In this document: in pieces, positions 1-6,930 of the stretch | Position numbering within the stretch: the stretch's first letter is position 1 | How the letters are laid out: each line of letters starts with the position of its first letter | Origin: Bradyrhizobium sp. | Lineage (GTDB): Bacteria; Pseudomonadota; Alphaproteobacteria; Rhizobiales; Xanthobacteraceae | Assembly: GCA_028290165.1 (NCBI GenBank) | Contig: JAQGKJ010000792.1 | Location: 1 to 8,613 of the forward strand | DNA length: 8,613 nucleotides | Reading direction: 5' to 3' | The notes under the pieces: generated by a model | What the model saw: only the letters and a program-made list of their open reading frames with translations | Database searches by the model: none | Told to the model about the DNA's origin: nothing | Position numbers and translations under genes: made by a program

Positions 1-776
1 ACCGAGTAGCCGCGGCCGTAGCCGCAATTCAGCGTCGCTGAATTGCCGTCGCCGCGCAGGTAAGACAGCGCCGCGCGATGGGCTTGGGCCAGATCGCTGA
101 CATGGACAAAATCGCGGATGCAGCTTCCGTCCGGCGTCGGATAATCGGTTCCAAACACATCGATCTTGGCGCGCTGGCCGGTGGCCGCCTCGACCGCGAT
201 CTTCAACAGATGCGTCGCGCCCATGGTCGCAAGTCCCATGCGCGCCTTGGGATCGGCACCGGCGACGTTGAAATAGCGCAGCACGACATAGTTCATGCCA
301 TGCGCCGAGGCTACATCATGCAACATGATTTCGGTCATCAGCTTCGAGGAGCCGTAGGGCGACAGCGGCCGCGTCGGCGCATGTTCGGGAACGGGCACCT
401 GATCCGGATTGCCGTAGACGGCAGCCGTCGATGAAAAGATAAAGTGGTTGACGCCGCACTTCACCGCCGCGTTGAGCAGGCTGCGCGTGGTCATGGTGTT
501 GTTGCGGTAATAGGCGAGCGGATCGCGCATCGAATCCGGTACCACCACCGAGCCGGCGAAATGAATGATGCTCTCGACGCCATGCGCGGCGATCACGCCC
601 TCGACGAGGTTTTCGTCCGCGGCGTCGCCAATGAACAGCGGAATGCCTTCGGGCAGGAATGCGGAAAAGCCGGTGGACAGGTTGTCGATCACGACGACGC
701 TTTGGCCGGCTTCCGCCAGCGCATGAACCGTGTGACTTCCGATATAGCCGGCGCCGCCGGTGACAAGCACGCTCAT
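1..776 (-). CDS. galE: UDP-glucose 4-epimerase GalE (5' part, cut by left edge)
   Basis: GalE interconverts UDP-glucose and UDP-galactose in the cytoplasm with bound NAD, supplying galactose for surface polysaccharides. The ATG is at 776 to 774 on the minus strand. Reading from it gives 258 codons before the window ends, out of roughly 330 to 340 usual for the family, so the C-terminal part is missing. It is an extended short-chain dehydrogenase. The NAD-binding motif TGGAGYIGSH is at residues 6-15. The catalytic Ser/Thr lies in SSTAAVYG at 115-122. The Tyr-x3-Lys pair is Tyr141/Lys145 in YGSSK. The segments RYFNVAGADP and CIRDFVHVSDLA are typical GalE substrate-binding stretches. It is transcribed away from the lpcC-like gene, and its 5' side holds the palindromic element at 795-842. 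Other NDP-sugar epimerases are possible in principle, but the match to GalE signatures is close throughout. Confidence 0.95.
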   Translation of the reverse strand, partial: MSVLVTGGAGYIGSHTVHALAEAGQSVVVIDNLSTGFSAFLPEGIPLFIGDAADENLVEGVIAAHGVESIIHFAGSVVVPDSMRDPLAYYRNNTMTTRSLLNAAVKCGVNHFIFSSTAAVYGNPDQVPVPEHAPTRPLSPYGSSKLMTEIMLHDVASAHGMNYVVLRYFNVAGADPKARMGLATMGATHLLKIAVEAATGQRAKIDVFGTDYPTPDGSCIRDFVHVSDLAQAHRAALSYLRGDGNSATLNCGYGRGYS

Positions 777-794
777 GAGTTCACCCGTCCCTCA

Positions 795-842
795 GCGCAT
801 GATCCGCCAAAGTGTGAGCGGTTTGGCGAAAAGATCATGCGC
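795..842. repeat. 48-nt palindromic intergenic element (RIME/Bru-RS-like)
   Basis: A two-step inverted repeat is visible. The outer 10-bp arms are GCGCATGATC (795-804) and GATCATGCGC (833-842), perfect complements. The inner 7-bp arms are CGCCAAA (805-811) and TTTGGCG (822-828). The loop is 10 nt (812-821), and an AAAA bulge (829-832) lies on the right side. From memory, intergenic elements of the form GCATGATC...GATCATGC with GC-rich inner arms occur in many copies in Bradyrhizobium, Mesorhizobium and Brucella relatives. Membership of such a family is therefore an inference; the fold is seen directly. The element sits 18 nt upstream of the galE start, so it may lie in the galE leader. It is also upstream of the lpcC-like gene. 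There is no U-tract, so a plain intrinsic terminator is unlikely. I see no second copy in the window. Confidence 0.75.
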
Positions 843-948
843 CCTTGTATGTAGGGGCGATGCTATCCGTGGCGCGGTGAAGAGTGGGTTTCGGCGCAAG
901 TGAACTGGCCACTATGCTTAATGTTGCGTATAGGAAATCTCGCGAAAC

Positions 949-952
949 GGAG
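949..952 (+). promoter_or_regulatory. Shine-Dalgarno GGAG that favours the GTG start at 959
   Basis: GGAG lies 6 nt before the GTG at 959. The two other in-frame candidates, GTG at 884 and ATG at 914, have weaker upstream matches (884 is preceded by GAAGA and 914 by no clear purine tract). This is the main reason for choosing 959 as the start of the lpcC-like gene. Confidence 0.5.
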
Positions 953-958
953 CCTGAT

Positions 959-2005
959 GTGGCAATCCCGAACATTTCCGCCGAGAGCCTGCAGCTGATC
1001 GTGCCGAATCTGCACAGGCGCTATTCGGGCGTGACCGCGACCAACCGGATGGTGGCGCCGAAACTCGCCAACGCTTTCCGCGCGGCATGGCTCGGTCCCG
1101 ATGCGCCCGAGGGAGTCGCGCGGATGGGCTTGGCGGATCTCTTGAAATTGTGGCGGCGCAGTAGACCGCTGATCTGGCACGCGCGGCGAAATAACGAGAT
1201 GATCCTGGGCGTCGTGCTGCGATCGCTCGGCTGGCCGCTTAAACTGGTGTTCACATCCGCGGCGCAGCGGCATCACAGCTGGATCACGCGCTGGCTGATC
1301 CGCCGGATGGACGCGATCATCGCCACCCACGATATCTCGGCGTCGTATCTTAAAGTAAAGGCAACCGTCATTCCGCACGGCGTCGATACCGATCGCTACG
1401 CGCCTCCAGCCGATCGCGCGGCGGCGTTCGCGCAAACGGGATTGCCGGGCCACTACGCGATCGGCTGTTTTGGGCGGGTGCGCGCGCAAAAAGGCACGGA
1501 TGTATTCGTGGATGCGATGTGCCGGCTGTTGCCGCGCTATCCTGATTTTACCGCCGTCGTGGTCGGGGCGATCACCCCCGAGCAGATGGCCTTTGCGAAC
1601 GACCTGAAGAAGCGGATCGAGGCCGCGGGGCTGGGCTCGCGCATCGTCATCACGGGCGAACTTGAGATCGAGGAGGTGCAGCGCTGGTACCAGAGGCTGA
1701 CGATCTACGCCTTCACCTCGCGCAACGAAGGTTTTGGATTGACGCTGATCGAGGCGATGGCTGTGGGCGCAGCGCTGGTGGCCTCGCGCGCGGGCGCGGC
1801 TGAACTCGTGGTCGAGGATGGCGTGACCGGTGTGCTGACGCCGCCCGGCGATGTTGACGCGCTTGTGGCGGCGCTGGAGCCGCTGATGCGCGATCCGGCT
1901 TCGGCGATAGCGATGGGGGAACGTGGACGGGCGCGCGTGCTGGAGAAATTCAGTCTCGATGCGGAGGCAAATCGGATCGCAGAAGTTTATCGCGCGCTGG
2001 TCTGA
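959..2005 (+). CDS. lpcC: LpcC-like GT4 mannosyltransferase of the LPS inner core
   Basis: This is a cytoplasmic glycosyltransferase of family GT4 (GT-B fold), expected to move a sugar from a nucleotide donor to the LPS core at the inner membrane. With the GTG at 959 it has 348 residues; starts at 884 (373 aa) or 914 remain possible. The N-terminal half carries [15 protein letters not shown] and SAAQRHH, which I recall as hallmarks of rhizobial LpcC, the enzyme that adds mannose to Kdo in Rhizobium leguminosarum and R. etli. The C-terminal domain has FGRVRAQKG and the GT4 EX7E motif, Glu257 to Glu265 in [17 protein letters not shown] is the usual inter-domain segment. No signal peptide or membrane span is seen. 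The gene runs towards gmhB and overlaps its end by 19 nt. GT4 membership is sure; the mannose donor and Kdo acceptor are inferred from family resemblance. Confidence 0.85.
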   Translation: MAIPNISAESLQLIVPNLHRRYSGVTATNRMVAPKLANAFRAAWLGPDAPEGVARMGLADLLKLWRRSRPLIWHARRNNEMILGVVLRSLGWPLKLVFTSAAQRHHSWITRWLIRRMDAIIATHDISASYLKVKATVIPHGVDTDRYAPPADRAAAFAQTGLPGHYAIGCFGRVRAQKGTDVFVDAMCRLLPRYPDFTAVVVGAITPEQMAFANDLKKRIEAAGLGSRIVITGELEIEEVQRWYQRLTIYAFTSRNEGFGLTLIEAMAVGAALVASRAGAAELVVEDGVTGVLTPPGDVDALVAALEPLMRDPASAIAMGERGRARVLEKFSLDAEANRIAEVYRALV

Positions 2006-2529
2006 GCCATCGCCTTTGCGACGAATGCATCGAGGTCGCCGCCTGCGAACAGAAAGCCCGGCAAGCCGGCGGCTTCCGCGGCCTCGATATCGGTCGGGCG
2101 GTCGCCGATGACAAAACTGCCTTCGCGCCGCACTGGCCAGTGCGCCATCAGATCGAGGATCATGCCGGGGCTTGGCTTGCGCCAATGATGGTCCTCGAGA
2201 TAGCCGGCGACCGACCCGTCGGGATGATGCGGGCAATACCTGACATCGTCGATCCGGGCGCCTTGGGCGGCAAGCTCGGCCAGCATCCAGTCGTGCAGCG
2301 TGTTGAGTTGATCCTCGGTGAAGTGACCGCGCGCCACACCGGATTGATTGGTGAAGAAAAATACAAGATAACCGGCGTCGTTGAGTCGGCGGATCGCCCT
2401 CGCCGCGTTCGGCATCCAGCGAATGCGCTCCTGCGTACCCATGTAGCCGTCATCATGGTTGACGACGCCGTCGCGGTCGAGGAACGCGGCGGGTTTTGGC
2501 GCGGAGCGGGCAATATCGACGCCGCTCAT
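1987..2529 (-). CDS. gmhB: D-glycero-D-manno-heptose 1,7-bisphosphate 7-phosphatase GmhB
   Basis: GmhB removes the 7-phosphate of heptose 1,7-bisphosphate, the third step to ADP-heptose, in the cytoplasm. It has 180 residues, close to the family norm of about 180 to 190. HAD-superfamily motifs are all present: the nucleophile and acid Asp18/Asp20 in FLDRDGVVN, motif II Thr60 in TNQSG, motif III Lys118 in RKPSPGM, and motif IV Asp143/Asp147 in GDRPTD. The substrate loop begins CPHHPDGS at residue 99. In E. coli GmhB this loop binds zinc through a Cys-x-His and a Cys-x-Cys. Here Cys99 and His101 remain, but the second pair reads His114-His115-Trp116, so the zinc site is altered or lost. The ATG overlaps the gmhA stop by 4 nt (ATGA), indicating translational coupling. 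Its 3' end overlaps the convergent lpcC-like gene. Confidence 0.93.
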   Translation of the reverse strand: MSGVDIARSAPKPAAFLDRDGVVNHDDGYMGTQERIRWMPNAARAIRRLNDAGYLVFFFTNQSGVARGHFTEDQLNTLHDWMLAELAAQGARIDDVRYCPHHPDGSVAGYLEDHHWRKPSPGMILDLMAHWPVRREGSFVIGDRPTDIEAAEAAGLPGFLFAGGDLDAFVAKAMAQTSAR

Positions 2530-3128
2530 TTCTTTTGGGCCTCGCGCATCATGGCCTGCTCAATCTCGTCGCAGATGCCATGGGCGGCAGCGAGATGAAT
2601 TTGCTGGATGATCGGGGTGTCGTCGCTGGGCGATACCAGGAGATGATCGCAGAGGGCGCCAAGTGCTTCGCCCTTGGCTCCGGTGAAACCGATGGTGACA
2701 AGCCCGCGCTCCCTGGCAACGCGCAGCGCCGCCAGAATGTTGGGCGAACGCCCCGAGGTGGAGAGCGCCAGCAGCACGTCGCCGCGCTGGCCAAGCCCCT
2801 CGACTTGGCGGGCGAACACCTGGTCAAAACCGTAATCATTGGCGATCGCGGTCAGCGCCGAGGTGTCGGTGGTCAGCGCAATCGCGGCGTAAGCGGGCCG
2901 GTCCTGTTTGTAGCGGCCGACGATTTCGGCGGCGATATGCTGCGCGTCCGCCGCGCTGCCGCCGTTGCCGATGATCAGGAGCTTGTTGCCTGCGCGCAGC
3001 GCCGCGGTGATGACGCCTGCGATTTTCCGCGCGGCGGCGAGCAGCGACGCGTCCTGCGCCGCGCGCTCAAGGGCTGCGAGCGAGAGTTTTAGATGGGCGC
3101 CGATCGGGTCTTTGGAATCCTGGCTCAA
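2526..3128 (-). CDS. gmhA: Sedoheptulose 7-phosphate isomerase GmhA
   Basis: GmhA converts sedoheptulose 7-phosphate to D-glycero-D-manno-heptose 7-phosphate, the first committed step of ADP-heptose synthesis. It has 200 residues and a single SIS domain. The phosphate-binding loop is [12 protein letters not shown] (residues 53-64), and a second SIS loop is STSGRSPN. The likely metal and catalytic residues are His64, Glu68, Gln175 and His183, with the same spacing as the E. coli enzyme (H61, E65, Q172, H180). The start is a TTG at 3128 to 3126. An in-frame TGA lies four codons upstream and no in-frame ATG exists before the C-terminus, so TTG is the only plausible full-length start, although no strong Shine-Dalgarno precedes it. 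It lies 84 nt downstream of waaF and is coupled to gmhB by a 4-nt overlap, so the three form one minus-strand operon. Confidence 0.95.
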   Translation of the reverse strand: MSQDSKDPIGAHLKLSLAALERAAQDASLLAAARKIAGVITAALRAGNKLLIIGNGGSAADAQHIAAEIVGRYKQDRPAYAAIALTTDTSALTAIANDYGFDQVFARQVEGLGQRGDVLLALSTSGRSPNILAALRVARERGLVTIGFTGAKGEALGALCDHLLVSPSDDTPIIQQIHLAAAHGICDEIEQAMMREAQKK

Positions 3129-3212
3129 GACACACCGTCAGGGTTGCAATTGGCACCTTTGGTAATGACCGCGCCGCGACCGCGCAAGCTCGCAAAATCC
3201 AGGCTTGCAAAT

Positions 3213-4280
3213 TCAATGCGCAACGCGTGCAGCCTCGGCCAGCACGCGCCCGGCGATATCGACGACGTCGGATGCGGGAATGTCGCGCATGCAGCGATGA
3301 TCGTTCATGGTGCAGACCGGCCGGTGGCAGGGCTGGCACGGCACCACGGTCGTGGTCTGAACCGTCGCCGCAAGGCCGTTCAGGGGCGCCCAGTGATAGG
3401 GGCTGGTGGGGCCGAAAATACCCATGGTCGGCGTGCCCAGGGCGGCTGCAATATGCATCAGGCCTGAATCATTTGAGATCGCGACGTCGGCCGCTGCCAC
3501 GGCCAGGATGCCGTTGCGCAGATCGGCCCCCGTCAGATCGCGAACCCGTGGCCCGCCCGCGGCCAGGATTTCACCTGCAATTGACTTTTCGGCGGGGCCG
3601 CCGACTACCCAGACATCAAAACCTCGTTCGGCCAGCAGGCGCGCGACTTGCGGATAATAAGTCCAGCGTTTTGAGGCGCCGACCGAGCCCGGAGCCAGTG
3701 CCACGGCCCGGCCCGTGCCGAGCCCGCTCGCCTGCCGCCAGCGGTTCGCTTCCTCGGCGGGAACCGTGAGCTGCGGCACGGGCCATTCCGGCGGCAGCGG
3801 GGCCCCATCCGGCAGCGCCAGCGCGGCGTTTTTGTCGATGAAGCGGGGCAGGGCCCTTTCGCCCCAGCGCCATCGGTTGATCAGCCCAAATCTGGCCTCG
3901 CCGACGAAACCTACCCGTTCCGGGATACCGGCGAGCACAGGCGCGATCGCCGATTTCCAGGTGCGGGGCAGGATCAGCGCGGTGCCGTAGCCTCGCGCGC
4001 GCAGCTGGGCCGCCAAGGCCCATTGCCTGGCGACCGCCAGCCGGCCGCGCGGCAGGTCCCAGACGATCCCGGAGCGGACGCCTGGCATGTAATCGACCAG
4101 CGGCGCGCACAGGGTGGTGGCCAGGAGATCGATCGGCCGATTCGGCCACCGCTGTTTCAAGACCCTCACGACCGTATGGCCGCGCACGAAGTCGCCGATC
4201 CACATATAGGGGACGATCAGGATCGGCCGGGTGTCCTCGGGGTCCTGCACGCTTACCGTATGTTCTGAACTACTGTTCAT
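3213..4280 (-). CDS. waaF: ADP-heptose:LPS heptosyltransferase II (GT9)
   Basis: WaaF transfers L-glycero-D-manno-heptose from ADP-heptose to the growing LPS inner core on the cytoplasmic face of the inner membrane. From the ATG at 4280 it has 355 residues, the usual GT9 length. The first strand and loop are ILIVPYMWIGD near residues 19-29. The donor-domain opening is ALAPGSVGASKRW. The GT9 signature SNDSGLMHIAAALGTPT starts at residue 269, followed by IFGPTSP. A C-terminal cysteine cluster, Cys315-x2-Cys318-x4-Cys323-x6-Cys330, resembles one I recall in many WaaF proteins. The open frame continues upstream to 4775, but that part is low-complexity and overlaps hldD on the other strand. No clear Shine-Dalgarno precedes the ATG. 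It is first of the waaF-gmhA-gmhB operon and divergent from hldD. WaaC or another GT9 heptosyltransferase is the main alternative. Confidence 0.9.
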   Translation of the reverse strand: MNSSSEHTVSVQDPEDTRPILIVPYMWIGDFVRGHTVVRVLKQRWPNRPIDLLATTLCAPLVDYMPGVRSGIVWDLPRGRLAVARQWALAAQLRARGYGTALILPRTWKSAIAPVLAGIPERVGFVGEARFGLINRWRWGERALPRFIDKNAALALPDGAPLPPEWPVPQLTVPAEEANRWRQASGLGTGRAVALAPGSVGASKRWTYYPQVARLLAERGFDVWVVGGPAEKSIAGEILAAGGPRVRDLTGADLRNGILAVAAADVAISNDSGLMHIAAALGTPTMGIFGPTSPYHWAPLNGLAATVQTTTVVPCQPCHRPVCTMNDHRCMRDIPASDVVDIAGRVLAEAARVAH

Positions 4281-4452
4281 CGCTTGGAGGCTAGGTATCC
4301 CTTGCGTCGATCGTGTCGGTAACTGCTCCCCGTCCGCAGGTAAAGTCGCCCGGCGGGCGCGCCGCCCGCCTTCACCACGCCGGATAACCCAAGTTGCCTG
4401 CCGGCCGGGAGTGGGGCAAAGCTGGCTTCCCAAATCAAAGGCAGGGTAGCGG
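4281..4452. promoter_or_regulatory. Divergent intergenic region between the two heptose operons
   Basis: These 172 nt separate the starts of waaF (leftward) and hldD (rightward), so both operons must have their promoters here or further inside the neighbouring genes. A GC-only hairpin with 7-bp arms GGCGGGC (4352-4358) and GCCCGCC (4364-4370) and a 5-nt loop lies near the middle. AGGG at 4443-4446 is a fair Shine-Dalgarno 6 nt before the hldD ATG. I could not pick out a convincing -35/-10 pair on either strand. The promoter role is inferred from gene orientation alone. Confidence 0.5.
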
Positions 4453-5433
4453 ATGTTGCTGGTGACCGGTGGCGCCGGTTTTATCGGATCGAACGTCGTG
4501 GCTGCGTTGAACGACGCCGGCCGCGCCGATGTCGCCGTTTGTGATGTGCTCGGCCATGACGGCAAATGGCGCAATCTCGCCAAGCGCCAGCTCGCCGACA
4601 TCGTGCCGCCGCCCGAGTTGCCCGAATGGCTGAAAGGCCGCCGGCTGGATGCCGTCATCCATCTCGGCGCCATTTCGGAGACCACGGCAACCGATGGCGA
4701 TCTGGTGATCGAAACCAATTTCAGGCTCTCGATGCGTCTGCTCGACTGGTGCACGGCGAATGCGACGCCATTCATCTACGCCTCATCGGCATCGACCTAT
4801 GGCGATGGCGCGCAGGGGTTTCGCGACGACCCGTCGGTGGCGGCGCTGAAGGCGTTGCGGCCGATGAACCTGTACGGCTGGAGCAAGCATCTGTTCGACA
4901 TGGCGGTGGCGGAGCGCGCAGCACGCGGCGACAAGCTGCCACCGCAATGGGCCGGCTTGAAGTTCTTCAACGTGTTCGGCCCGAATGAATATCACAAGGG
5001 CACGATGATGAGCGTGCTGGCACGGCGCTTCGACGATATCCGGGCTGGCCGGCCCGTGCAGCTGTTCAAATCCCATCGCGACGGCATCGCCGACGGCGAT
5101 CAGCGGCGCGATTTCATCTATGTCGACGATTGCGTGCGGGTGATGATGTGGCTGCTCTCGACGCCCTCGGTCAGCGGCGTCTTCAACGTCGGAACCGGCA
5201 AGGCGCGCAGCTTCAGGGAAATGATGCTCGCGGCCTACGCCGCGCTCGGCACGGCTGCGAATATCCAATATATCGATATGCCCGAACAGATCCGCGGCAG
5301 TTACCAGTACTTCACCCAAAGCGATGTCGATCGGCTGCAGCGTGCCGGGTATAACGGCGGCTTCACCGCGCTGCAAGATGCGGTCCTGGCTTATGTCAGC
5401 GGTTTCCTCGATCGGCCCGATCGATTCCGCTGA
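4453..5433 (+). CDS. hldD: ADP-L-glycero-D-manno-heptose 6-epimerase HldD
   Basis: HldD (RfaD) inverts C6 of ADP-D-glycero-D-manno-heptose to give the L,D form used by heptosyltransferases, the last step of the precursor pathway. It has 326 residues, slightly longer than the E. coli enzyme. It is an extended short-chain dehydrogenase. The dinucleotide motif TGGAGFIGSN is at residues 5-14. The serine-rich strand ASSASTYG begins near residue 110. Tyr141/Lys145 are in YGWSKHLFD, where the trailing HLFD is typical of HldD rather than GalE. NVFGPNEYHKG contains Lys182, equivalent to the second catalytic base of the E. coli enzyme (Lys178). QRRDFIYVDD and FNVGTGKARSF complete the family pattern. 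The start is an ATG with AGGG 6 nt upstream. It is first in the plus-strand unit, and hldE begins 24 nt after its stop. Confidence 0.95.
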   Translation: MLLVTGGAGFIGSNVVAALNDAGRADVAVCDVLGHDGKWRNLAKRQLADIVPPPELPEWLKGRRLDAVIHLGAISETTATDGDLVIETNFRLSMRLLDWCTANATPFIYASSASTYGDGAQGFRDDPSVAALKALRPMNLYGWSKHLFDMAVAERAARGDKLPPQWAGLKFFNVFGPNEYHKGTMMSVLARRFDDIRAGRPVQLFKSHRDGIADGDQRRDFIYVDDCVRVMMWLLSTPSVSGVFNVGTGKARSFREMMLAAYAALGTAANIQYIDMPEQIRGSYQYFTQSDVDRLQRAGYNGGFTALQDAVLAYVSGFLDRPDRFR

Positions 5434-5457
5434 CGGCGCAACAGATAACGGGAACAG

Positions 5458-6930
5458 ATGTTCGATTTTGATACCTTGTCGCATGCGATTGCCGGCCAGA
5501 CCGTGCTCTGCGTCGGCGACCTCATGCTTGACGAATTCATCTATGGCGAGGTGTCGCGGATCTCGCCGGAAGCGCCCGCGCCGGTCGTTGCCGTGCAGCG
5601 CAGCGAGACCAATATCGGCGGCGCCGGCAATGTCGCGCGCAACATCGCCTCGCTTGGCGCACGCTGCATTTTTGTCGGATTGATCGGCGAGGATGAGGCG
5701 GGCACGAAACTGAAAACGCTGCTTTCGCAAGAGGGCAGAATCGAAAACGTGCTGGTTTGTGACCGGATGCGGCCGACGACACGTAAGGCACGCTTTGTCT
5801 CCGAGCATTTTTCGACGCACATGCTGCGCGCGGACTGGGAATTGGCACAGCCTGCCTCCGGCGATATCGAGCAGAAATTGATCGACGCCATCCTGCCGCA
5901 GCTCGCCCGCGTGGACATCGTGCTGTTGTCCGATTACGCCAAGGGCGTGCTGACGGCACGCGTGATCCGCAATGTCATCGACGCCGCGCGCAAACTCGGC
6001 AAGCGGGTCATCGTCGATCCCAAAAGCGCCAATCTTGCAATTTATCGCGGCGCAACGCTGCTCACGCCCAATCGCAAGGAGTTTGCGGAAGCGACCCGCA
6101 GCCGCGCCGATACCGAACAGAGCATTGCGGAGGCAGCCCGGGAAGCGATGCAATCGGCGGACTGCGAGGCGATGCTGGTGACCCAAAGCGAACACGGCAT
6201 GACGCTGGTGGCTCGCGGCGGCGAGGCCATCCATGTGCCGGCCCACCCGGTCAAGGTCCGCGACGTCTCGGGCGCGGGCGACACCGTTGTCGCGGTGCTG
6301 GCGGTGACGCTCGCGGCGGGGGCCGATTGGGAGACGGCGTTGCGGATGGCGAACGCCGCGGCAGCGGTCGCGGTCGGCAAGAAGGGCACCGCCACCGTGA
6401 CGTCAGCGGAATTGCGGCGGAAAATCCTGCCGCACGCATATCTTGCGGCCGAAGAAAAGATCATTGTGGCTGGCGGCGACCTCGACGCGCATCTTCAAGA
6501 TTGGCGCAAGGAGGGATTGCGGGTGGGTTTCACCAACGGCTGTTTTGATATTTTGCATCCCGGCCACGTCCAGGTCCTCACGGCAGCGCGCGGCGCCTGC
6601 GACCGGCTGATTGTCGGCCTGAACAGCGACGCATCGACTAAACGACTGAAGGGCAAGGAACGCCCGGTGCAGGATGAACGCGCGCGCGCGGAAGTGCTGG
6701 CGGCACTGGAGGCGGTCGATCTCGTCGCGATCTTCGAAGAGGACACACCGATAAAACTGATCACGCAGATCAGGCCGAACGTGCTGGTGAAGGGCGGCGA
6801 TTATGCCCGCAACCAGGTCGTCGGCCACGAGATCGTCGAGGCCAATGGCGGCGAAGTGCTGCTGGTCGACGTGTTGCCGGGTTTCTCTACGACGCTGCTC
6901 GTCGATCGCGCGCGCGGAGGCAAGGCGTGA
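5458..6930 (+). CDS. hldE: Bifunctional heptose 7-phosphate kinase / heptose 1-phosphate adenylyltransferase HldE
   Basis: HldE (RfaE) catalyses two steps: 1-phosphorylation of heptose 7-phosphate, and AMP transfer to heptose 1-phosphate after GmhB has acted. It has 490 residues, matching the fused form. The N-terminal ribokinase/PfkB domain (about 1-320) shows [19 protein letters not shown] at 52-58, DYAKGVL, VDPKSAN, TPNRKE, and the catalytic DVSGAGDT with Asp275 as likely base. The C-terminal cytidylyltransferase-like domain (about 350-490) shows [12 protein letters not shown], with the nucleotide-binding HxGH at His367-His370, then KGKERPVQ and VLVKGGDY at 442-449. Both halves look intact, so this gene alone covers kinase and adenylyltransferase activities. 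Its stop overlaps the waaL GTG by 4 nt (GTGA), so the two are likely coupled in translation. Confidence 0.96.
   Translation: MFDFDTLSHAIAGQTVLCVGDLMLDEFIYGEVSRISPEAPAPVVAVQRSETNIGGAGNVARNIASLGARCIFVGLIGEDEAGTKLKTLLSQEGRIENVLVCDRMRPTTRKARFVSEHFSTHMLRADWELAQPASGDIEQKLIDAILPQLARVDIVLLSDYAKGVLTARVIRNVIDAARKLGKRVIVDPKSANLAIYRGATLLTPNRKEFAEATRSRADTEQSIAEAAREAMQSADCEAMLVTQSEHGMTLVARGGEAIHVPAHPVKVRDVSGAGDTVVAVLAVTLAAGADWETALRMANAAAAVAVGKKGTATVTSAELRRKILPHAYLAAEEKIIVAGGDLDAHLQDWRKEGLRVGFTNGCFDILHPGHVQVLTAARGACDRLIVGLNSDASTKRLKGKERPVQDERARAEVLAALEAVDLVAIFEEDTPIKLITQIRPNVLVKGGDYARNQVVGHEIVEANGGEVLLVDVLPGFSTTLLVDRARGGKA
6916..6920 (+). promoter_or_regulatory. Strong Shine-Dalgarno GGAGG for waaL
   Basis: GGAGG inside the end of hldE lies 6 nt before the GTG at 6927. 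It supports the GTG start, which overlaps the hldE stop, over later in-frame starts. Confidence 0.8.

Noticed and set aside
78..854. Two plus-strand open frames opposite galE
   Set aside because: GalE on the minus strand has all catalytic and NAD-binding motifs; the plus-strand frames show none.
863..2236. Long minus-strand open frame (457 codons) opposite the lpcC-like gene
   Set aside because: It is rich in Arg, His and Pro with no recognisable motif, overlaps a clear GT4 gene and part of gmhB, and is the expected mirror frame of high-GC coding DNA.
3184..3208. Inverted repeat GCAAGC / GCTTGC in the waaF-gmhA spacer
   Set aside because: Only 6 bp with a 13-nt loop and no T-run; too weak to call a terminator or regulatory hairpin.
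4352..4370. GC-only hairpin as an intrinsic terminator
   Set aside because: It lies between two divergent starts, has no T-run on either side, and no gene ends nearby.
4281..4775. N-terminal extension of WaaF in the same open frame
   Set aside because: The extra 165 residues lack GT9 features and run antisense to the start of hldD; the protein starting at 4280 already has full family length.
4783..6246. Long minus-strand open frame (487 codons) opposite hldD and hldE
   Set aside because: Both sense genes have complete family motifs across this span; the antisense product has no domain pattern.
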